DNA from: an uncultured Deinococcales bacterium
Lineage (GTDB): Bacteria; Deinococcota; Deinococci; Deinococcales; Trueperaceae
Direction: 5' to 3'
NCBI GenBank assembly: GCA_937934635.1
Contig: CALGZD010000431.1
Span: forward strand, 1-10,911
DNA length: 10,911 bases
Position numbers and translations under genes: made by a program. Numbering within the stretch: the first letter of the stretch is position 1; every line of letters begins with the position of its first letter. Below the pieces are notes generated by a model that ran no database searches, was not told the origin of the DNA, and was given only the letters and a program-made list of their open reading frames with translations. This document shows, piece by piece, positions 5,789 to 10,911 of this stretch.

Positions 5789-8700
5789 CTAGTTGCTATT
5801 TAGCACACAATTATCAATATAGATGCTACCTGAATTTTCGTGATAGAAGTATACATATAGGTTTGATGTGCCAGCAGGAACAGTGCCACTAATACTTGTT
5901 CTGTTGAAGGTATTGCCTGTTAGTTCAGCGATAGCAATTTCAGTACTATCAGCGTAAAGGCTCATATCAGCATAAGCGCTACCAACGTTGCGTACATCAC
6001 AGCTTAAAGTATAGGTCTTACCAGCTTCAGGTGTTATGCCTTGACCAGCACAAACTGTTGCACCAGTTAATACTAGTGAGCTGTTACCACTACTGCTAAC
6101 TGAGCTTGATGTGGTGATTGTTCCTGCACCACAACCACTCAAGTCCCAACCAGTTAAGCTACTTTCAAAGTCTGGATTGATAAGTAGGTTTGTTACAGGT
6201 GGTGGTGTAATCGTTTCAGGTGTAACACTCCATGTAAATGATGTTGATGCGTTTGCAGTGCCATCACTAACAGTCACAGTTACATTGCTTGTTCCTACAA
6301 TATCTGCTTTACCAGTCATTATGCCTGTTGTAGGCGAGATAGATATACCTTCAGGTAAACCGACTGCACTATAGCTTAGTGTGTCGTTATCTGCATCTTG
6401 TGCAGATACGCCAAGAACAATAGTGGTGTTCTGGACAGTGCTCTGTGCAGGGATTGCTGCAATGGTTGGGGCAGAGTTAGTTGGACTTGGTGGGGAAGGA
6501 GGTGGTGGCGGAGTGACTGTACCAGTTGTGAGTATGCAATCATCGAATGAAGCGTTGTCTTCACTATAGAGAGTGACTGCTATGTTTGCTGCATTGGCAG
6601 GCGCTGTTAGTGTGATACTGACTGGAGAATAGCTCGAGCCTGTAATTTCTTTAAGCTGACTAACACCTGTTGCAGCAAATGTGCTTGTTGTAAAGCTTAG
6701 CTGCATTGAAGACCAGCTTGTTGCTGCATTACGGCTTGCTTGACAACTTAGAGTGTAAACACTGCCAACAACTGCTTCTGCCTCTTGAAACAGACAGGTA
6801 CCAGATACATTGTTGCCACCAATAGTAAGCGCATTTTGACCTTCAACAGCATTGTTTACAATCGTACTTGTATTGATACTGCCACAAGAGCTCCAAGCAG
6901 TGAGACCACCTTCAAAGCCACCGTTAGTCAAGATGTTTCCTGGTGTCGGGATAGTTGGATTGCCTGGGTTTGTAGGATTAGTGGTTCCGCCTGCTGCTAA
7001 CTGGAGTTCACTAATAGTTTTATTGCCGTAGCTAAAGGTATTAACAGCACTCGAAAGGGTTACACCTGTTACAAATACAGTGCCACCATTAGCCGAAGAG
7101 ATGCTGACAATAGAGTTGTCTTTCATGTCAATAACACCACTTGCGCCAGCGTTAAAGAAGCTTGTTCGTTTCTCAAGTGTTTGGGTGAGTTCTGCCCAGT
7201 CTTGAGATATGAGTGGTAAGCTGAAGTATTGACTATACTCTTCTAAAACTGCTTCAGAAAAATCATAAACCAAGCTGCGACCTGTTGTGTATTCGCGCTG
7301 GTTCGCTTGATGCACATAGTGAGGATAAGGCGAGCTACTTAGGATATGACGCAAAGCAATATCTGCTTCAAAATCTAAGATTTGCTGCCAAGTTTGTGCA
7401 ACAGGGAAGAACACGATTGGTGCACCAGGACCGTACAAGAAGTTAAACTCTGAGGTATTTTCCTCTGGTGTAGACGTGTTGAAGAAGATGTTCGTTGGCC
7501 AACGTGGTACAAGTTTGATATTGCTATTAAGTGGATGGGTTATTAAACAGCTATCGCACTCTGCAACATGTGTTTGCCAACCACGGTTAGCAGCCAAATA
7601 TTTAACGCCTAAGTCTTCAGCAGCTTGAAGCATAGCTGTATTTGATGCTTCAAGACCAAACTGACAGAACTCGTCTTGGACTTGATCAACAACGCATTGA
7701 GCACCAGCAGGTGCATCAGCAATTCTGTACCAGCCTAAACCAGAGTGCTTGCCTGTTACTAGAAACTGTCTGTCGAAAGGTAGTCTTGCCTCAGCAAAGT
7801 TGATGTTGAGCTCCATTTCGGCTCGAGCCTGCTGATAGCTTAAGAAGTCCATTTCTGCGTGTGTAAAGGTATGACTTACCCAAGGGAAGAAGTCTTTTAC
7901 ACAAAGTGTTGCTGAACTAAGTGAAGCATTATCTGCACAGCTCAAAGTTGCAAATGGGTCTGCTTTGTCAGCATTAAAAACTTGGTTATAGTTGAAGGTG
8001 TTGGTATTAAAGCGACTACGCAGATTTTCAACACCGTCTCTTGCCGCATACAAGTCTGTAGCTGAAATTCTATAGGTTACGGTATTTGGACCTTCTAGAG
8101 GAAAGTTAGAATTTGTGGCAGGATTCCAAATAGCACTCGCTAAGTAGTGATCATCGATATCAATCGTAAAGTACATACGACGTTCACCGATGAATACACC
8201 TTTAGTAATCCAATTAATTAAATCGTAGGCCATGAGACCACTGTGTGTAAGGAATTGATTATGGGTCATGGTTAAGCTAAGGATTTCACGACCGTCTTTT
8301 TCAGTCACTGCACCTAAAACATTACCAGTGTTTTGATTCAATAGAATTGGGGTCGTGGTGATGTTTGGACAAGCTGCACCGCATAGTTCAGCTTGAAGTG
8401 TAAATGCAAATTTAATAGGAATACTTACAGTGCTCTTGAGAGAGTTAAAGATTGACGCACCTTGTGCTGTTAACTGAGCAGTACTTTCTGCAGTACTTTC
8501 TAAACCTGGTATATTTCTAAGTCCGTAATCTTCTGGACTAGTACCTGGAAACCCACTTAGGGCAATTTGGCGTACGTTGAACTCACGTGCGTATTGCCAT
8601 AGTAAGTTCCATTCAGCCTCATTAAATGCGCTGACAAATGCACCATTACCATTGTCGTAACCCAGATTTACATCAGTTGTGATGATGCCTTGATATTTGC

Positions 8701-9208
8701 CATCTCCATTATTAAGAAGTCTATCTTCTGTCAGGCTTTCTTCTCTAGCGATTAACACATCGTATGGGATGCCAATTTCTTTAGCAAAAAAGGTAATTGC
8801 ATCAAGCATGGGATCACCATTGCCACCGTCAGCATTTGCCCCTTCAGCACTAATAATCAGCAACTTCATATCTACACGAGTAGAACCAGCAAATAGTGGA
8901 CGAAGTGGCGGATTGTAGCTGACTGTAGCAGTTGGCTTTGAAATTGCTTTCATTGCTCTAGTATCTTGACCATCAAGCAAGCCCTGTACATTGTTTGTAG
9001 CTCGTAGATGCCTTTCAGCATCAGCTTGATCATGCTTGTGAGCAACAGGTGAAGCTATCCCACTCGGATTATTAGCGGCAGGATTATTAGCGGCAGGATT
9101 ATTAGCATTTGTAGTTGGCTCTACTGTTCCACAACTACTAATAATACTGGCTAAAACGAATATAAATAACGTAAAAATGAAGTGATGCAATCGGTTTCGA
9201 TGCCTCAT
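5789..9208 (-). CDS. Secreted lipoprotein, Agd3/CE18-like polysaccharide deacetylase with carbohydrate-binding-like modules
   Basis: The 1139-residue product starts with a lipoprotein signal peptide: basic MRHRNRLHH, a hydrophobic core and lipobox ISSC with Cys26, Gly at +2. The NNPAA repeat linker follows. Residues about 100-340 look alpha/beta (MKLLIISAEG). The deacetylase-like core has DIDDH (350-354) and HTFTH (446-450), the Asp/His metal-binding pattern of the Agd3 (CE18) enzymes that deacetylate GalNAc-containing polysaccharide. After a Pro/Gly linker come a CBM4/9-like module (about 758-895, NGGFE...W, four Cys), a PPPPPSPPSP linker, an Ig/cadherin-like domain (about 911-998) and a second such module (1007-1139, again four Cys). 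A perfect AAGGAGGT (9213-9220) fixes the start. There are no polysaccharide synthesis neighbours, so the substrate is unknown. Confidence 0.8.
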   Translation of the reverse strand: MRHRNRLHHFIFTLFIFVLASIISSCGTVEPTTNANNPAANNPAANNPSGIASPVAHKHDQADAERHLRATNNVQGLLDGQDTRAMKAISKPTATVSYNPPLRPLFAGSTRVDMKLLIISAEGANADGGNGDPMLDAITFFAKEIGIPYDVLIAREESLTEDRLLNNGDGKYQGIITTDVNLGYDNGNGAFVSAFNEAEWNLLWQYAREFNVRQIALSGFPGTSPEDYGLRNIPGLESTAESTAQLTAQGASIFNSLKSTVSIPIKFAFTLQAELCGAACPNITTTPILLNQNTGNVLGAVTEKDGREILSLTMTHNQFLTHSGLMAYDLINWITKGVFIGERRMYFTIDIDDHYLASAIWNPATNSNFPLEGPNTVTYRISATDLYAARDGVENLRSRFNTNTFNYNQVFNADKADPFATLSCADNASLSSATLCVKDFFPWVSHTFTHAEMDFLSYQQARAEMELNINFAEARLPFDRQFLVTGKHSGLGWYRIADAPAGAQCVVDQVQDEFCQFGLEASNTAMLQAAEDLGVKYLAANRGWQTHVAECDSCLITHPLNSNIKLVPRWPTNIFFNTSTPEENTSEFNFLYGPGAPIVFFPVAQTWQQILDFEADIALRHILSSSPYPHYVHQANQREYTTGRSLVYDFSEAVLEEYSQYFSLPLISQDWAELTQTLEKRTSFFNAGASGVIDMKDNSIVSISSANGGTVFVTGVTLSSAVNTFSYGNKTISELQLAAGGTTNPTNPGNPTIPTPGNILTNGGFEGGLTAWSSCGSINTSTIVNNAVEGQNALTIGGNNVSGTCLFQEAEAVVGSVYTLSCQASRNAATSWSSMQLSFTTSTFAATGVSQLKEITGSSYSPVSITLTAPANAANIAVTLYSEDNASFDDCILTTGTVTPPPPPSPPSPTNSAPTIAAIPAQSTVQNTTIVLGVSAQDADNDTLSYSAVGLPEGISISPTTGIMTGKADIVGTSNVTVTVSDGTANASTSFTWSVTPETITPPPVTNLLINPDFESSLTGWDLSGCGAGTITTSSSVSSSGNSSLVLTGATVCAGQGITPEAGKTYTLSCDVRNVGSAYADMSLYADSTEIAIAELTGNTFNRTSISGTVPAGTSNLYVYFYHENSGSIYIDNCVLNSN
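9066..9107 (-). repeat. 15-bp tandem repeat encoding NNPAA in the lipoprotein linker
   Basis: Two identical 15-bp units (9066-9080, 9081-9095) and a 12-bp partial third (9096-9107) encode NNPAA, NNPAA and NNP just after the lipidated cysteine. The unit is in frame, so copy-number change would lengthen or shorten the surface tether without breaking the gene. Confidence 0.88.
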
Positions 9209-9212
9209 TCCA

Positions 9213-9220
9213 ACCTCCTT
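9213..9220 (-). promoter_or_regulatory. Consensus ribosome-binding site of the lipoprotein gene
   Basis: On the minus strand AAGGAGGT, a full match to the 16S 3' end, lies four bases before the ATG at 9208. It is the best Shine-Dalgarno in the window and contrasts with the sensor, dus and patatin genes, which have none. Confidence 0.85.
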
Positions 9221-9627
9221 GATGTTCTTAACTACACATCTCCTACAAAATGTAGTCAGACAAAATACAACTGTTGTGAAGTAAAACTAGTGTTGTGGAG
9301 CTGGTGCATGAGCACTAGTAAAGTTGGCAGTCATAGTTAAGATTGCCAAAAGCTAGTGATTTCAGTTCACTACAGTATTTTTACTTACACAGAAATCCCC
9401 TAGATTTCTTAGTATCTAGCTTCTAATTTTATGTGTCGAAAAACTGTCGAAAACTGATTTTTTAACTGTCTAATTAAGATATAAGTAAAGTAAGCGCTTG
9501 GTTTTCTCACTATTTGTGCTTTTAACCGAGATTCAGAGGATAGTACTCATAAGTCAAATTTTCTTAGTAAACACCTTATTGAAAGGGTACTTATGAGGTA
9601 TCCATAAATATCATGAGGTGTTAGTGT

Positions 9628-9716
9628 TTCCACGTAACAACTGTACACACTAAGGGAGTTAATTCTTACTCGTTACGAAGCTCGCCGATTCACTGCAACA
9701 GCAGTGAATCGTGGAA
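9628..9716 (+). repeat. Dispersed intergenic element, copy 3
   Basis: Bounded by TTCCACG (9628-9634) and CGTGGAA (9710-9716), 89 bp against 88 bp in copy 1, and sharing TACACACT, TTCTTACTCG and CTCGCCGATT. The hairpin is CGATTCACTGC / GCAGTGAATCG (9686-9696 / 9701-9711) with loop AACA. Compared with copy 1, an A-T pair in the stem has become C-G on both arms, a compensatory change. It lies upstream of the patatin gene. Confidence 0.9.
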
Positions 9717-9813
9717 CTGCTAGTGTTTATCATTTTAAATGCTGTCTAGGACAAGGTAAATCCTTTAATACTAGTTCAAATAGCGTAGTTGTTTCGAAAG
9801 ATGCTGATGCTAA

Positions 9814-9822
9814 TGCTATAGT
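9814..9822 (+). promoter_or_regulatory. Extended -10 promoter placed for a leaderless patatin transcript
   Basis: TGCTATAGT has the extended TG and a five-of-six TATAAT match (TATAGT, 9817-9822). The seven bases that follow put the expected transcription start at or next to the A of the ATG at 9830. No -35 box and no Shine-Dalgarno are seen, both consistent with a leaderless message. Confidence 0.45.
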
Positions 9823-9829
9823 GATTTCT

Positions 9830-10681
9830 ATGGAAATTGGTCTCGTCTTAAGTGGTGGTGGCGCTAGAGGATTTGCCCATATAGGTGTTTTTAAGGCGCT
9901 TGAAGAATACAATTTAAAACCAGTGGCAATTGCAGGATGTTCGATGGGTGCAATCATTGGAGCTTTTTATGGTGCGGGTTTTAATGCAGCTAAGATGCAA
10001 GCAGTAACTGAAGAGATTAATTTTTTAAAATTACTGCACTTAGGTGAACTTGGTGGTTTAGTAGGGGGAAAGGGGATACAAGGACTACTTTCGAAGCATT
10101 TACCTGAGACCTTTGCTGATTTAAGCTTGCCACTGAGTGTTACAGCAGTTGATGTGCAAATAGGTAGTCTTGTTGTGCTTAATTCTGGACTGCTCATTCC
10201 TGGACTCAGAGCAACAAGTGCCTTGCCAGGTTTATTAAGTCCTGTCAAGCATGAAGGGCGATATTTAGTTGATGGTGGTTTGTTGAACAACTTGCCTGTG
10301 GACATTATCCGTACTATGACGCTTAAACCGATTGTTGCTGTAGATATTGCTTCTCCTCCACACCGCAAGCTTGAATTTGAACCGTCAAAACCGAGTATGC
10401 TCGAAAACTTTCATGCCTTGATTACGGGTAAGAAAAATCCTATTGCTGATTTATTAGAGCGAGGACTTACCATGGAATTATTTATGAAGTCTTTTGATGT
10501 GCCTCAGCGTGTTTTAACTGAAATGCGCTTGAGTATGCAGCCTCCAGAATTGCTTATTCGCCCTGAGCTAGATTCACAATTTGGCGTTGAAGACTTTTTT
10601 AGAGCTAATGAGGCAATTGAACAGGGTTATGTTGCAGCTCAGGCTGCAATTCAATATTGGCAATCAACTACTGATGGATAA
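9830..10681 (+). CDS. Patatin-like phospholipase, RssA-type
   Basis: The 283-residue product is a patatin-fold serine hydrolase that would cleave acyl esters of lipids. It shows the oxyanion loop GGGARG (9-14), the nucleophile motif GCSMG with Ser38, and the catalytic Asp148 in VDGGLLNNLPVD, so the Ser-Asp dyad is intact. Cys replaces the more common Thr before Ser38. I start it at the ATG at 9830 because MEIGLVLSGGGARG is the normal family N-terminus. An in-frame GTG at 9704 lies inside a dispersed repeat and would add 42 unrelated residues. No signal peptide or membrane helix is seen, so it is probably cytoplasmic. The physiological lipid is unknown. The last codons lie in a tandem repeat that continues past the stop. 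Confidence 0.9.
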   Translation: MEIGLVLSGGGARGFAHIGVFKALEEYNLKPVAIAGCSMGAIIGAFYGAGFNAAKMQAVTEEINFLKLLHLGELGGLVGGKGIQGLLSKHLPETFADLSLPLSVTAVDVQIGSLVVLNSGLLIPGLRATSALPGLLSPVKHEGRYLVDGGLLNNLPVDIIRTMTLKPIVAVDIASPPHRKLEFEPSKPSMLENFHALITGKKNPIADLLERGLTMELFMKSFDVPQRVLTEMRLSMQPPELLIRPELDSQFGVEDFFRANEAIEQGYVAAQAAIQYWQSTTDG

Positions 10682-10731
10682 TCAACTACTGATGGGCAAT
10701 TAACTACTAGATAGGCAAGCAACTAGTGGGG
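10662..10731 (+). repeat. Degenerate 18-bp tandem repeat across the patatin stop codon
   Basis: Units at 10662-10679 and 10680-10697 differ at only two of 18 bases (AATCAACTACTGATGGAT against ...GGGC). A third, 19-bp unit (10698-10716) and a decayed fourth (10717-10731) follow. The stop codon TAA (10679-10681) spans the junction of units 1 and 2, so the array probably grew by slippage from the end of the gene. Confidence 0.75.
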
Positions 10732-10810
10732 AAGAGCATTCACTGGAGGAAAACTAATCAGTATATGGGAAGACTACAAACAATAATTCTAACGTTTCTA
10801 CATATAGCAG

Positions 10811-10843
10811 TTCCACGATTCACTGCAACAGCCAGCAATTCGA
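10811..10843 (-). repeat. Decayed fragment of the dispersed intergenic element
   Basis: TTCCACGATTCACTGC (10811-10826) matches the reverse complement of the right end of copy 3, including the flanking AGCAG. After the loop the second stem arm is degraded (GCCAGC in place of GCAGTG), and no matching CGTGGAA end appears before the window ends. No gene is supported between 10682 and 10911. Confidence 0.65.
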
Positions 10844-10911
10844 GATGACCAGTCAAACTCTATACTGCTTGATTTAGCAAGGCTAATTTAGCCATATGAA
10901 CTAACTCGTTT

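Larger units (their letters stand above)
9209..9829. other. Divergent intergenic region rich in inverted repeats
   Basis: No protein gene is supported in these 621 bp. Visible structures are CTACAAAATGTAG (9243-9255), ACTAGTG/CACTAGT (9286-9292 / 9313-9319), TTGGCA/TGCCAA (9324-9329 / 9344-9349), AGAAATC/GATTTCT (9391-9397 / 9403-9409), a near-tandem TGTCGAAAAAC TGTCGAAAAC (9433-9453), and a long hairpin at 9538-9603 whose arms pair CTCATAAGT with ACTTATGAG and GGATA with TATCC. A dispersed element lies at 9628-9716. No strong promoter for the lipoprotein gene could be picked out; TTGAAA (9579-9584) with CATAAA (9603-9608) is a weak rightward candidate. Confidence 0.55.

Noticed and set aside
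9704..9829. N-terminal 42-residue extension of the patatin protein from a GTG at 9704
   Set aside because: The GTG lies inside the dispersed repeat hairpin, the added residues do not resemble the family, and the ATG at 9830 begins with the typical MEIGLVLSGGGARG.
3878..10843. Insertion sequence or integron origin for the TTCCACG elements
   Set aside because: No transposase or integrase gene lies in the window, the elements carry no coding sequence, and no clear target-site duplications flank them; a non-autonomous element remains possible.
10765..10848. 27-codon frame after the patatin gene (MGRLQT...)
   Set aside because: The GGAGGA at 10745-10750 is 14 bases from the ATG, too far, and the frame runs through the decayed dispersed repeat.
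1..10911. Defence island, prophage or toxin-antitoxin system
   Set aside because: None of the six genes belongs to a known defence, phage or toxin-antitoxin family, and no tRNA or attachment-site-like boundary is visible.

Overview
This is a bacterial chromosomal window of moderate-to-low GC (low 40s per cent by eye) with six protein genes, well-filled intergenic regions and many short repeats. The lineage is uncertain. Three clues argue against an ordinary enteric-type gammaproteobacterium: a YtxJ/BrxC-type monothiol bacilliredoxin (bacillithiol chemistry), a Dus enzyme with the motif APMAGYTDAPFR that I associate with Deinococcus-type Dus proteins, and genes with no Shine-Dalgarno that have -10-like boxes just before the start codon (leaderless-style). 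A Deinococcota-like or other bacillithiol-using bacterium is a weak inference. CTAG is common here, unlike in enterics.

Layout. At 99-527 (+) is a PaaI-type hotdog thioesterase. A 375-bp gap with interleaved inverted repeats follows. At 903-3473 (+) is a large membrane-anchored, HAMP-containing sensor-like protein ending in a degenerate histidine-kinase ATPase domain; its long linker carries four separate pentapeptide (15-bp) minisatellites. It converges on a leftward pair: ytxJ (3497-3856, -) and a tRNA-dihydrouridine synthase (4139-5257, -). Between these two lie a TTGACA promoter overlapped by two palindromes and a duplicated dispersed repeat. The gap 5258-5788 holds the dus promoter, a candidate small RNA on the + strand (three hairpins and a strong terminator), and another copy of the dispersed repeat. 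At 5789-9208 (-) is a 1139-residue lipoprotein that resembles the Agd3/CE18 family of polysaccharide deacetylases, with two Cys-containing carbohydrate-binding-like modules flanking an Ig-like domain. After a 621-bp gap with hairpins and another dispersed repeat comes a patatin-like phospholipase (9830-10681, +), probably leaderless. A degenerate tandem repeat straddles its stop codon, and a decayed copy of the dispersed repeat lies beyond.

No single pathway links the genes. The window's most unusual content is at the DNA level. The palindrome GCTCGAGC (usually GGCTCGAGCC) occurs five times, roughly every 1-2 kb in the middle of the window, always inside genes. A family of roughly 90-110 bp intergenic elements bounded by TTCCACG/CGTGGAA has a conserved hairpin with a compensatory base-pair change. 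Tandem repeats with a 15-bp unit recur in two genes and one leader.
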